DNA from: JAEXOD01 sp937930275
GTDB lineage: Bacteria > Bacteroidota > Ignavibacteria > Ignavibacteriales > Melioribacteraceae
Reading direction: 5' to 3'
DNA length: 64,000 nucleotides
NCBI GenBank assembly: GCA_036733965.1
Contig: DAIMZL010000006.1
Location: forward strand, 1-64,000
A program made the position numbers and the translations under genes. The notes beneath the pieces are model-generated. The model did not search any database, was not told where the DNA came from, and saw nothing but the letters and a program-made list of their open reading frames with translations. Positions 53,820-63,078 of this stretch are shown here, one piece after another (positions within the stretch are counted from its first letter, which is position 1; every line of letters begins with the position of its first letter).

Positions 53820-53911
53820 AAGGTTCCTTTTTTATTGCAAAATAAAGATTTTTATATTAAAAAACAAAAATTTTCATTATATTTCCAGAATATTAAATAT
53901 ATGGTTAATTT

Positions 53912-56629
53912 ATGGCTCAAAATTCCGAAAATTCCGATAATCGTCAAACCAATGTAAATTGGTACTCAAAATCGGTATCAGATATTTTTACCCATTTTAG
54001 AACAACCGAAAACGGTCTTAATAATTATGAATTAGAACAAAAGTATAAAGAATTTGGTTTTAATGAAATAATAAACGAAAAAAAAGAGTCAATAATTCAA
54101 TTATTTATTGAACAATTTAAAAGTTTATTAATTATAATTCTTATAGTTGCCGCTATTGTATCTGCATTAATTAACCAACCGGTGGAAGCGATTGCTATTA
54201 TAGTAATTGTTATTTTGGCAGGTGTTTTGGGGTTTGTTCAAGAATTTCAAGCGGGAAAAGCAATTGAATCGTTAAAACAAATGGCTGCTCCGCATTCAAC
54301 AGTGGTAAGAGAAGGAGTTGAAAGTGTTATTTTTGCAAAAGAATTAGTCCCAGGTGATATCGTTATTCTTAATACCGGAGATAAAGTTCCGGCTGATTGT
54401 AGAGTAATCGAATCATTCAATCTAAAAACAGACGAAGCATCGCTTACGGGCGAATCTACTCCTATTGAAAAACATAACGGTTCATTAGAAGATATTATAA
54501 CCCCTTTAGGTGATCAATTTAATATGTTGTTCATGGGTACTTCTATACTTTATGGTAGGGGAAAAGGGGTAGTGATTGCAACAGGGATGAAGACTGAATT
54601 TGGTAAAATTGCTTCTTTATTGCAAAATACTGAAAACAGGAAAACCCCCTTACAAGTAAACTTAAACCAATTAGGAAAAAGTATTGGTATATATGCCATT
54701 TTTATTGCCGGAATAATGAGTATAGTAGGCTTTTTAAATGGCAATAACATTGTAGAGATGTTTATTTGGGGAGTAGCAATTGCTGTTGCAATAATTCCGG
54801 AAGCATTACCCGCAGTGGTTACTATAAGTATTGCATTAGGTGTTAGACGGATGGTTAAGCGTAAAGCATTAATTAGAAAACTTCCTGCCGTTGAAACTTT
54901 GGGTGCAACAAATATTATATGTTCAGATAAAACAGGTACTTTGACTCAAGATGAAATGACTGTAAGGAAAATTTACACATATGATACTGTAGTTGATGTT
55001 TCAGGTGTCGGTTATACTCCAAACGGTGATTTTACGGTTGCCGGGGATATGATAATTTCCGGTACGCAATTGGAACTTTTAGAGGTATTAAGATATGGTG
55101 CGTTATGCTGCGATGCGACATTGATGAACGATAACGGAAAATGGGTAATAAACGGTGACCCTACGGAAGGAGCGATTGTTGTTGCTGCCGAAAAAGCATG
55201 TTCTAATGTTCCAAATCTAAAAAATCAATATAACAGAGTTTTTGAAATTCCTTTTTCATCTGAAACAAAACGGATGACTACCGTTCATAAATGGAGTAAT
55301 GATAATTTTATTGTAATAAGCAAAGGTGCGCCTGAAATAATTTTACCTTCATGTTCTTTTTATCTATGCAAAAAGGGTGTTGTTGAGTTTGATGAAAATT
55401 ATAAGCTAAATTTAGATAAAAGAGCCGAAGAGTTCGGAAGTAAAGCACTGCGAGTTCTTGTTATTGCCTACAAGTTTGTTGGTGATTATAATAATGTTGA
55501 TATTGAAAAGGATCTGATTTTTGGCGGAATGGTAGGCATGATTGACCCTCCTCGTCCGGAAGTAAAAGAAGCAATTAAATTGTGTGAATCTGCCGGAATT
55601 AAGCCTATAATGATTACGGGCGACCATGAGGTTACTGCCGTTGCAGTAGCTAAAGAATTAGGTATTATGAGGGGAGATGATAAATCAATTTCCGGAATAA
55701 AGCTTGAAAGTATGAGTGACGAAGAATTTGAAACTATAGTGGATAATACAGTTGTTTATGCCAGAATATCACCTTCGCACAAACTAAAAATAGTAAATTC
55801 TCTTATGAAACGCGGAAATATTGTTGCTATGACAGGGGACGGTGTTAATGATGCACCTGCATTAAAAAAAGCCGATATTGGTGTTGCAATGGGAATAAAA
55901 GGAACCGAAGTTAGCAGAGAAGCAGCAGATATGATATTAACTGATGATAATTTTGCATCAATTGTATCGGCAGTTGAAGAAGGAAGAGGAATTTTTCAAA
56001 ATATAAAAAAATATTTGGTTTATCTTTTAGGCGGTAATTTAGGTACAGTATTAGCATTGATTATTTCATTAATTGCAAACTTACCAATACCTTTACAAGC
56101 TGTTCAAATTTTATTTATTAATTTTTTAATGGATGGATTAATAGCTATTTCGTTAGGAGTTGAGCCGGCAGAAAAAGGGTTGATGCATCATAAACCAAGA
56201 AACGTTAAAGAAGGAATTATTGATAAGAGAACATTTGCTTTTATTGCCGTTGCCGGTATTATTATTGGTTTAATTACTATCGGTTCATTTGCGACAGCAA
56301 TTAATTTAGGATTTACTCCACAAAAAGCAGAGACAATATTTTTTATTACATTAATATTTGCAAGAATATTTAACGGAGTAACTTGTAGGTCTTTAGAAGA
56401 AAGTTCACTATTATTAAGTCCGCTAAAAAACAAACCTTTAATGTTAAGTATTGTTGTTTCAATATTATTTACTATTTCAGTAATATATATACCGATATTA
56501 CAAAGAGCATTTAGAAATCAGGAGATTGAATTAATTGCTTGGTTTTGGTCGTTTGCTGCTTCTTCGCTTGTATTAATTGTAATTGAATTGTACAAATTTA
56601 TACTGCGTAAGTTGGGGAAAACTATTTAA
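53912..56629 (+). CDS. P-type cation ATPase, Ca2+-type (P2)
   Basis: A 905-residue inner-membrane ion pump with about 10 hydrophobic helices. An N-terminal cation-ATPase domain is followed by the actuator motif L-T-G-E-S near residue 178. The phosphorylation site D-K-T-G-T-L-T has its Asp near residue 339, and the hinge T-G-D-G-V-N-D-A-P lies near residue 643. Helix M4 has I-P-E-A-L-P-A-V and M6 has N-F-L-M-D-G-L, the layout of Ca2+ pumps with a PMCA-like Met between Asn and Asp. This makes Ca2+ export the best guess, with Mn2+ or Na+ possible. It is a single gene, divergent from icd. Confidence 0.92.
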   Translation: MAQNSENSDNRQTNVNWYSKSVSDIFTHFRTTENGLNNYELEQKYKEFGFNEIINEKKESIIQLFIEQFKSLLIIILIVAAIVSALINQPVEAIAIIVIVILAGVLGFVQEFQAGKAIESLKQMAAPHSTVVREGVESVIFAKELVPGDIVILNTGDKVPADCRVIESFNLKTDEASLTGESTPIEKHNGSLEDIITPLGDQFNMLFMGTSILYGRGKGVVIATGMKTEFGKIASLLQNTENRKTPLQVNLNQLGKSIGIYAIFIAGIMSIVGFLNGNNIVEMFIWGVAIAVAIIPEALPAVVTISIALGVRRMVKRKALIRKLPAVETLGATNIICSDKTGTLTQDEMTVRKIYTYDTVVDVSGVGYTPNGDFTVAGDMIISGTQLELLEVLRYGALCCDATLMNDNGKWVINGDPTEGAIVVAAEKACSNVPNLKNQYNRVFEIPFSSETKRMTTVHKWSNDNFIVISKGAPEIILPSCSFYLCKKGVVEFDENYKLNLDKRAEEFGSKALRVLVIAYKFVGDYNNVDIEKDLIFGGMVGMIDPPRPEVKEAIKLCESAGIKPIMITGDHEVTAVAVAKELGIMRGDDKSISGIKLESMSDEEFETIVDNTVVYARISPSHKLKIVNSLMKRGNIVAMTGDGVNDAPALKKADIGVAMGIKGTEVSREAADMILTDDNFASIVSAVEEGRGIFQNIKKYLVYLLGGNLGTVLALIISLIANLPIPLQAVQILFINFLMDGLIAISLGVEPAEKGLMHHKPRNVKEGIIDKRTFAFIAVAGIIIGLITIGSFATAINLGFTPQKAETIFFITLIFARIFNGVTCRSLEESSLLLSPLKNKPLMLSIVVSILFTISVIYIPILQRAFRNQEIELIAWFWSFAASSLVLIVIELYKFILRKLGKTI

Positions 56630-56707
56630 TGACTTATTAGAATATTGTTTTTAATTATTTGGAATATGCATTAAGAATAATATAGCAAAATTAATAAAAA
56701 GGGAGAA

Positions 56708-56744
56708 TGAATAAACATTTGCGATGTATAAATACTTATTAAAT
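56708..56744. repeat. Short sequence block shared with the 34877 inverted-repeat element
   Basis: TGAATAAAC at 56708-56716 and TAAATACTTATTAAAT at 56729-56744 occur in the same order at 34878-34886 and 34893-34908. The spacers differ in length (12 versus 6 bp). Both sites lie between convergent genes. In AT-rich DNA a 16-bp match is suggestive only. Confidence 0.35.
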
Positions 56745-56757
56745 ACTATTTAATTTA

Positions 56758-56789
56758 GCGTCATCCTTCAATTCTAAAAAGAATGACGC
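56758..56789. terminator. Hairpin between convergent ATPase and C39-peptidase genes
   Basis: An outer stem GCGTC / GACGC and an inner stem ATTCT / AGAAT with an A-rich loop form an interrupted hairpin 129 bases after the ATPase stop and 57 bases beyond the end of the minus-strand gene. No long T-run follows on either strand, so it may be a processing structure rather than a strong terminator. Confidence 0.5.
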
Positions 56790-56845
56790 CGTAATTTTAA
56801 TTCTACAAAATCTATAGGTATTTTTGTTATTGTATATAATAATTT

Positions 56846-59242
56846 CTACTTAACTAAAGTTGCTTTTACAGTTTTAGAAACCGTTTGGTTTGTTGCGTTA
56901 TCCTTAAAAACAAAATTGATAAATAAATGTCCGCTCGGATATCCGTCCATATAAATACGTTGGGAATGATTTCCGACTTCTACAAAATCATCTTTAACTA
57001 CTTTTAATAATTCACCTAATTCATTAAAAATTTGAATTTTTAAGAAACCGTTTGTGGGAATGGTATAATTGACTATAGTAGAGGGATTAAACGGATTAGG
57101 ATAATTTTGACTAATTTCGAAACTTGTATTAATTTTAAAATCATCTTCAACAGAAACTTGAATTGTATCCTTATAAATCCACTTAACTGCATCAAACACA
57201 ATTTGAACACCTGAAGTATCGGTTGCGTCACCTAAACGTAAATATCCGGTATTGCCTGCATTAAATGCAAAAGTACCCAAACTAACCCAACTACTTGTAT
57301 ATGCTGATTGATCTAAATTTACAACTTGTAAACCGTCTTTTGTATATAATTTATAAATTGCATTTTTTGCCGTACTATAAGGGATATATACCTGAACTTC
57401 ATACATACCTTCTTTAGGAAGATTTGGCTTCCAAGTTGCATAAGATTTGTCGGTATATAAAGAGTTGTTTGAACTTAAATACCAAAAATGATCCTTAAAA
57501 CCTCCTGTTCTTCTATCATACCAATATAACATTGAAGTAGGCGGGTTATTATACATATAAAATCCGTTAAAATAGTTAACATCATCTATTAAAGTATCTG
57601 AAATAACCGGAACGAAGTTATATTTTGTTTTAATACACCAATATACTTGATTTAAATTCTCATATCCGTTGTTGTATCCTGGCCAATCATATCTTGCATT
57701 TTGACCGTCATAACTTGGGTAACCCGGTGTGTTTTTATTTCCGTAAGGGTCATTAAAAATAAGCGTATGAGGTTCCGTTCCTAAACCATGACCTAAAATT
57801 AAATGTCCTGCAGAAGTTAAACCGACACACATTGTATAAGGATAACTATTTGTAATTTCAGTTTGCGCTTCGGAATGAGGCGGAGCTTCTGTTTGTGTAG
57901 CTGCTATCCCGTGATATCGGTAGTAATCTGCCATTTTACTATAAGGACTTCCTGAAGACCACATAAATCCGTAACCGCCCATAGTAGCATTTCCGCCGTT
58001 ATCGGTTGCAACATAGTTGTAATCGATTTGTCTGTAATGGTATCTCTCACAAACATACCGCCCATAATTACTTGTATGAAGATATGGTGATACACAACTT
58101 ACAGACCAAAACGGTAAAATTTTATAGTATGCAATTAACATTATTGCCGTTGTTGGGGCACATGAGGCATGACCGTTATGCCAACTCGGCATATCATAAA
58201 CCTGGTGCACATAAGGAACATTAAGTGCTTCAACAGAATTGGGTGTTTCAAAGTTTGGTAATTCAGGATCTGCAAATTTCTCGGTTATAGAAAATTCATT
58301 TTTTGCAGTGATTTTAGCATCCGTGTAATTTGCTTCAATTATTTGATTTTTGTTCAAAATGCTATAAAATATTTTAGAATCATTATAGTTAAAACATGGG
58401 TCTGCTTCCAATTCATCAAAAGTAGTAGTGAGTTTTATAACCGATTTTGAACTCAAGTTGTAAATTTGAATATCAGAATTAACCAACTCCTCTTTTTCAA
58501 TTTGTTTTGTATAATAGGCTAACATATCGGAATTATTTGCCCAAATAGGGGAAAATCCTGTACCTATATTACTAACGGCTTTATTTTGCATATCATATAT
58601 GTAAATTTCGCCGTTAAGCGCCTGATATAAAATATAGTTATTAGTGTTACTAAAACTCGGATTAAAATATCCTTTCAAATTATCTGATATTTGGATACTT
58701 TCCCCGTTAGTAATATTCAATAACCAAATTTGGTCATTATTATCATTATAAGTTAAAAATTGATTGTTATTAGATATTTTTGTTATATTAGAGTACGTAC
58801 CTATGTTGAAAGTTTTTGACGAGTTATCATTAAACAATATTTTTACATCATTTCCCAAACTATAGCAAATAGTTCCGCTATTATTAATATAAACCTGACC
58901 GCAATTTTCAACCGGAGCCGATAATTTTACTTTTTCGTTTGTTAATAAATTAAATAAACAAGGTATTTGTAACCCGTTATTTTCTATAACTTTAAACCCT
59001 AACAAATTACTATTTTCATTAATTGTAAAATATAACCCCGAACCTCGTCCGTCAATTATTTTTGTAATATTTCCGTTTTCCGCTTTATATATGGCTGAAT
59101 TACCCTTATTCGCAAAAATAACCGAATTTTTATATACTTTTAATGAATGAATATTATCGGTTTCAGCTTGAGCGTTCAAGAAATTAATACTAAATAACAT
59201 AAAAACGTAAACATAAAAACATAAAAATCTAAACTTATTCAT
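56846..59242 (-). CDS. T9SS-secreted C39-like cysteine peptidase with propeller and golvesin-type domains
   Basis: A 798-residue exported protein. After a signal peptide (to about residue 26), residues about 30-300 form a TolB/WD40-like propeller (repeats such as F-S-N-T-N-N-Y-I-L-Y-Q and Y-D-M-Q-N-K). Residues about 338-545 resemble peptidase C39-like domains, with nucleophile Cys near 361 in H-A-S-C-A-P-T-T, a His near 481 in G-H-L-I-L-G-H-G and N-D-P-Y-G near 496. Residues about 560-690 resemble the golvesin/xanthan-lyase-associated beta domain (Y-E-V-Q-V-Y-I-P, V-Q-I-V-F-D-A-V-K-W). The end is a T9SS sorting domain (QNYPNPFNPSTI, final T-L-V-K). Peptidase activity is plausible but not proven; C39-like domains can also cleave other amide bonds. 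GAGGAGT precedes the ATG. Confidence 0.82.
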   Translation of the reverse strand: MNKFRFLCFYVYVFMLFSINFLNAQAETDNIHSLKVYKNSVIFANKGNSAIYKAENGNITKIIDGRGSGLYFTINENSNLLGFKVIENNGLQIPCLFNLLTNEKVKLSAPVENCGQVYINNSGTICYSLGNDVKILFNDNSSKTFNIGTYSNITKISNNNQFLTYNDNNDQIWLLNITNGESIQISDNLKGYFNPSFSNTNNYILYQALNGEIYIYDMQNKAVSNIGTGFSPIWANNSDMLAYYTKQIEKEELVNSDIQIYNLSSKSVIKLTTTFDELEADPCFNYNDSKIFYSILNKNQIIEANYTDAKITAKNEFSITEKFADPELPNFETPNSVEALNVPYVHQVYDMPSWHNGHASCAPTTAIMLIAYYKILPFWSVSCVSPYLHTSNYGRYVCERYHYRQIDYNYVATDNGGNATMGGYGFMWSSGSPYSKMADYYRYHGIAATQTEAPPHSEAQTEITNSYPYTMCVGLTSAGHLILGHGLGTEPHTLIFNDPYGNKNTPGYPSYDGQNARYDWPGYNNGYENLNQVYWCIKTKYNFVPVISDTLIDDVNYFNGFYMYNNPPTSMLYWYDRRTGGFKDHFWYLSSNNSLYTDKSYATWKPNLPKEGMYEVQVYIPYSTAKNAIYKLYTKDGLQVVNLDQSAYTSSWVSLGTFAFNAGNTGYLRLGDATDTSGVQIVFDAVKWIYKDTIQVSVEDDFKINTSFEISQNYPNPFNPSTIVNYTIPTNGFLKIQIFNELGELLKVVKDDFVEVGNHSQRIYMDGYPSGHLFINFVFKDNATNQTVSKTVKATLVK

Positions 59243-59270
59243 AAACTCCTCATAATAAATAAATGAACTA

Positions 59271-59781
59271 CTAATTTAATAAAATATCCGATATTATTTT
59301 TTCTTTAATTTTCAAATTTTCAATACTTTCAAAAGGAAAAGCCAAGTAAATAATTTTACCTTTTCCGAGTTCGGTTACATTACCCGCTATGTTTTTATCG
59401 TCATACCAAAATAACGGTTTTGAGTTTTCCAAAGGAATAATTACATCCGGTGTTCGTGTTTTATAGATTGCATTATCAGTTCCAAAATTAAATATACCCT
59501 CAGTTTTTAATCTTCCGTTTTTATCAAAAAGGGTTACCGAATGTGAATTATCAAATTTGTATGTACAATTGAAAAGTTGTTTATAAAGTTTATTCAAATA
59601 ATCACCGGCTTCGGCACGTCCCATATACCAACCGATATCGCTTCCCGATATTAGTAAATTACCTCCTGATTTAGCATAATTAATTAAACTTTCGATAAAT
59701 AGGGAATCATTAAACGTCGATAATGAAGATGATTCAGCCGTATATATTATGATAGCTTTATATTCGCTCAAATTATTCATT
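59271..59781 (-). CDS. GATase1-like domain fragment (5' end in gap)
   Basis: About 168 residues are readable from the gap to the stop. The pattern K-A-I-I-I-Y-T-A-E-S, then L-I-N-Y-A-K-S-G-G-N-L-L-I-S-G-S-D-I-G-W, resembles the glutamine-amidotransferase-like fold that follows golvesin-type domains in secreted proteins of this phylum. The later G-K-I-I-Y-L-A-F-P-F-E-S-I fits the fold's last strand. No catalytic Cys is visible in the expected turn (S-G-S-D), so it is probably not an amidotransferase. The Met next to the gap could be internal. It may be the C-terminal domain of the serine-hydrolase gene across the gap, or a separate gene. Confidence 0.55.
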
Positions 59782-59881
59782 NNNNNNNNNNNNNNNNNNN
59801 NNNNNNNNNNNNNNNNNNNNNNNNNNNNNNNNNNNNNNNNNNNNNNNNNNNNNNNNNNNNNNNNNNNNNNNNNNNNNNNNN
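59782..59881. other. Assembly gap of 100 N
   Basis: A placeholder-length gap that removes the 3' end of the serine-hydrolase gene and the 5' end of the GATase-like fragment. The true gap length and the reading-frame relation between the sides are unknown. Confidence 0.99.
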
Positions 59882-60909
59882 GAAACCTTATCATCAGGAT
59901 AAACTCTATTTGTTAACAACACAACAAAAATGTTATTTATCGGGTCAATCCAAACAGATGTTCCCGTATAACCTGTATGTCCGTATGTTTCTTTTGAAAA
60001 GTAAGTTCCTGCTGATGAGTTTAAAAAATCGTTTGTATCCCAACCTAATCCTCTTGAAGAAGAAGAATCATACTGAGAGGTGAATTGTTTAACAGTTGAT
60101 TCTTCAAATATCTTAACACCTTTATATATCCCTTTGTTTAAGAGCATTTGACAAATAATTGATAAATCACTTGTTGTTGAGAAAAGACCTGCGTTACCAC
60201 TTAACCCATTTAATCCATAAGCTAACGGATCATGAACTTTTCCGCGTAAAACAGGGGTGGTTGGTACTATTCTATAAATTAATGAATCATCGGGTATAAA
60301 ATAAGTACTTTGCAAATTTAATGGTTTTACTATTATTTCTTTATAGTAATCGTACATCCTTTTGTTAGTTACTGCTTCAACAACTTTCATAAGTGTTACA
60401 AAATTTAAACAACTATAAAGATATTTTTGACCGGTTACATAAGCTTTATCCAAATTATAAATACTATTAATAATTTCATCCGGTTTTTCATCTTTTTTCG
60501 GAGAGTAATAAGCGGGAAGGCCGCTATTATGAAGTAACAAATTAGTAATGGTTATGTTATCTTTATTTTTTGCTCCAAAACCCGGTAGGTATTTAGAAAC
60601 TTTATCACTTAAATTAATTTCATGCTCTTCAACTAATTTCATTATACATAAAGTAGTTGAAAAAACTTTAGTTAAAGAGGCTAAATCGTAAATTGCATTT
60701 ATATTAACCGGTTCGGAATCCGAATCATAAGTGAAATTGCCATAAGCTTTTTGGTAAATATTTTTGGAATTATTACCAATTACAAGGTTAACATTTGGGG
60801 ACTGTTTTGTATCAATAGTTTCATTAATAAACCTATCAATCCCCGAAAAATCTTGTCCTCTAAGGGAAAAAACTACTATAAAGTGTAATAGAATCAAGTA
60901 CTTAATCAT
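59882..60909 (-). CDS. Serine hydrolase, beta-lactamase/PBP4* family (3' end in gap)
   Basis: About 342 residues are readable from the ATG to the gap. A short signal peptide ends near residue 18 (R-G-Q). The class C/esterase-type active site is complete: Ser78-x-x-Lys81 in L-A-S-L-T-K, Tyr165 in Y-S-C-L-N-F, and G-H-T-G near residue 303. The family includes periplasmic peptidases, esterases and beta-lactamases; the substrate cannot be told. In this phylum such domains can be fused to others, and the GATase-like piece beyond the gap may be one. ATGAGGT precedes the start. It is divergent from the FG-GAP protein gene and upstream of the C39 peptidase gene on the same strand. Confidence 0.85.
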
Positions 60910-61073
60910 AAATTACCTCATAAAAACATAATCAAAATAATTCTCAATGCATAAATTAATGTTTTTTTAGATGAAAAATTAAATTTTTTCATTTTTTTTT
61001 ATTTTTTTACATAAAAAATTCTTAATTTAAAAGAAGCTCTTTTTAATTAACTAATCAAATAAGGAGAAATGTA
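60910..61073. promoter_or_regulatory. Divergent promoter region between serine hydrolase and FG-GAP genes
   Basis: 164 bp with long T-runs (about 60962-61015) and AAGGAG just before the FG-GAP start. The A/T tracts could be an upstream activating element for a strongly expressed gene; this is inference. Confidence 0.35.
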
Positions 61074-62936
61074 ATGAAAAAGTTATTTACGACATTGATG
61101 CTTTTTGTTGTTGTAAGCAGTTACATGTTTGCACAATCAACGACATCAATAGCAATTTTCAACACTGCTACCGATTATTCTTTGCCTGATTCAGTACGCC
61201 CATGGGCTAAAGATCAAGGTTTAAGAGGTATTTATGTAGGCAACGATTTGACCGCAAACGGCAAACAAGAAGTTTTGGCTACAGATTACTCAAACGGTGG
61301 TAGAGTTCATGTTTTTGAAGTGAATGGTAGTGTTCTTGAAAGAATTTGGTCCTCTCCTTCAAATCCGACTGCCGGTAACCCTAACTCGGTTCCTCGTTGG
61401 ATTCGTACAGGCGATTTAGACGGTGACGGAAACATGGAAATTATTCATCCGTACGGCGCTCGTTACGGCGGACAAATTTTAGTATGGGAATGGGATCCCT
61501 CAGCACAATCATTCGGAACAGAACCTGCAATAGTTTTACCGTTTGATGCTTTCACATCTCAAGGTGTTTTAAGAGTACGTACGGACCGTGAAGCAGCAGG
61601 TTGCTGGGATATGGACGGTGACGGAAAATCTGAATTAATAGTTGCCAATGAAGACGGTAAAGTTTATATTTTAGGCGTTGACGGTGATTTCCCCGGATTT
61701 GCAAGCTGGCAAATTGAAGGCGGTGATCCTGCAACTACTCCTGAAAATAAATTCTCACCTGGTTCATACTGGGATTCAGTTCCTGCAGATATAGACGGTG
61801 ACGGAACAAAAGAAATTGTTAACCATTATTGGAATTTCTATGGTTTCTGGTCAATTAAACCTTTAGGTGCTAACTCTTACAAATATCCTACACCTACTGC
61901 CGATTTAAGAAAAGATCATTATGCAGAATATACAAAATACTTAGGCGAAGATGCAACTGCTTATATGGGTGTATTCCCGACCGATGTTGACGGAAACGGA
62001 AAACAAGAATTATTTGGTGTAACATATGTTGGTACATCTGCAATTAACTACTACGCATTTTTAGTATCTCCACAACCATATACAGACGGTGTTTACGGTT
62101 GGGTAGCTTCACAACATCAAGATAGTATTACATCAGGTTTTGTAGGCGAAAAATTGTGGGAACTTGCTGGAAAAACAGGCGGTTCACATTGGGGAGCCGG
62201 TGCTTATGATTTTAACGGTAACGGAAAGTCAGAATTATTATTAGGCGGTTCTGCCGGTTATAACTTAATCGGTTTAGAATACAAAGGAACCGGTTCAATT
62301 TATGATAAAGCAAATTATAATGCATCAATTTGGTACGAAGGCGATGCAGCTGTTTTCCATAACGTAGATATTTATGACTCGTTAGGTGTTCTTGACACAG
62401 TTAAATATGAAAGTCCTTTTATTTCAAGATTATATGCCGGTTGCGATTTAAATAACGACGGTGTAAAAGAAATAGTTTTAGGATACCAAAGTGTTGCCGA
62501 TTCTATTACATACAAAAGATATGAATGGGATACATTAACAGTAGCTTTTATACCTGTACAAACTTGGAAGATAAGAAACCCCACCGCAATTAACTTGCGT
62601 GTATTAGAATATCATCCGACAGGAGTAAAACCGTTAGATTTAACAGTTGTAAATCCTGAAGATTATCAGTTATCTCAAAACTATCCTAACCCATTTAACC
62701 CTTCAACAAAGATTAATTTTACATTACCTATGAACAAAAATATCACTATGAAAGTATATGATATTTTAGGAAATGAAATTAAAACTTTAGTAAACGGAGA
62801 CGTTGCTAAAGGTTCTTATGAAGTTACTTGGGACGGTACAAACAACTTTAATCAACCGGTTGCAAGCGGAACTTATATTACTGTATTAAAATACGGAAAC
62901 TTTACTAAATCAATAAAAATGAGTTTAGTAAAATAA
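61074..62936 (+). CDS. T9SS-secreted FG-GAP beta-propeller protein
   Basis: A 620-residue exported protein with a signal peptide ending M-F-A-Q near residue 21. Six FG-GAP/VCBS calcium loops are clear: DLDGDG (residue 114), DMDGDG, DIDGDG, DVDGNG, DFNGNG and DLNNDG. A degenerate one (D-L-T-A-N-G, residue 58) precedes them, which together suits a seven-bladed integrin-like propeller filling nearly the whole protein. The end is a T9SS sorting domain (QNYPNPFNPSTK, final M-S-L-V-K). The ribosome-binding site AAGGAGAAA is the strongest in the window, and the gene uses more C-ending codons (aac, tac, gac, ggc) than its neighbours, suggesting high expression. A terminator follows. No enzyme domain is seen; binding or adhesion is inference. 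Confidence 0.88.
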   Translation: MKKLFTTLMLFVVVSSYMFAQSTTSIAIFNTATDYSLPDSVRPWAKDQGLRGIYVGNDLTANGKQEVLATDYSNGGRVHVFEVNGSVLERIWSSPSNPTAGNPNSVPRWIRTGDLDGDGNMEIIHPYGARYGGQILVWEWDPSAQSFGTEPAIVLPFDAFTSQGVLRVRTDREAAGCWDMDGDGKSELIVANEDGKVYILGVDGDFPGFASWQIEGGDPATTPENKFSPGSYWDSVPADIDGDGTKEIVNHYWNFYGFWSIKPLGANSYKYPTPTADLRKDHYAEYTKYLGEDATAYMGVFPTDVDGNGKQELFGVTYVGTSAINYYAFLVSPQPYTDGVYGWVASQHQDSITSGFVGEKLWELAGKTGGSHWGAGAYDFNGNGKSELLLGGSAGYNLIGLEYKGTGSIYDKANYNASIWYEGDAAVFHNVDIYDSLGVLDTVKYESPFISRLYAGCDLNNDGVKEIVLGYQSVADSITYKRYEWDTLTVAFIPVQTWKIRNPTAINLRVLEYHPTGVKPLDLTVVNPEDYQLSQNYPNPFNPSTKINFTLPMNKNITMKVYDILGNEIKTLVNGDVAKGSYEVTWDGTNNFNQPVASGTYITVLKYGNFTKSIKMSLVK

Positions 62937-62955
62937 TTTTTAGCACATCTTACCT

Positions 62956-62979
62956 GAGCCGTGAATTCCTTCACGGCTC
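62956..62979 (+). terminator. Intrinsic terminator after FG-GAP gene
   Basis: A 10-bp perfect stem GAGCCGTGAA / TTCACGGCTC with a 4-base loop, followed directly by a T-run at 62980-62984. It lies 19 bases after the stop codon and separates the FG-GAP gene from the TonB-dependent receptor gene. Confidence 0.92.
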
Positions 62980-63078
62980 TTTTTATATTCTTTTCGTTCT
63001 TTGTTAAACAAAAGCATTCAGTGCTTATTAATCACACAAATAAGTCTTATATTAATTAATTTATTTGGAGGAATAGTA

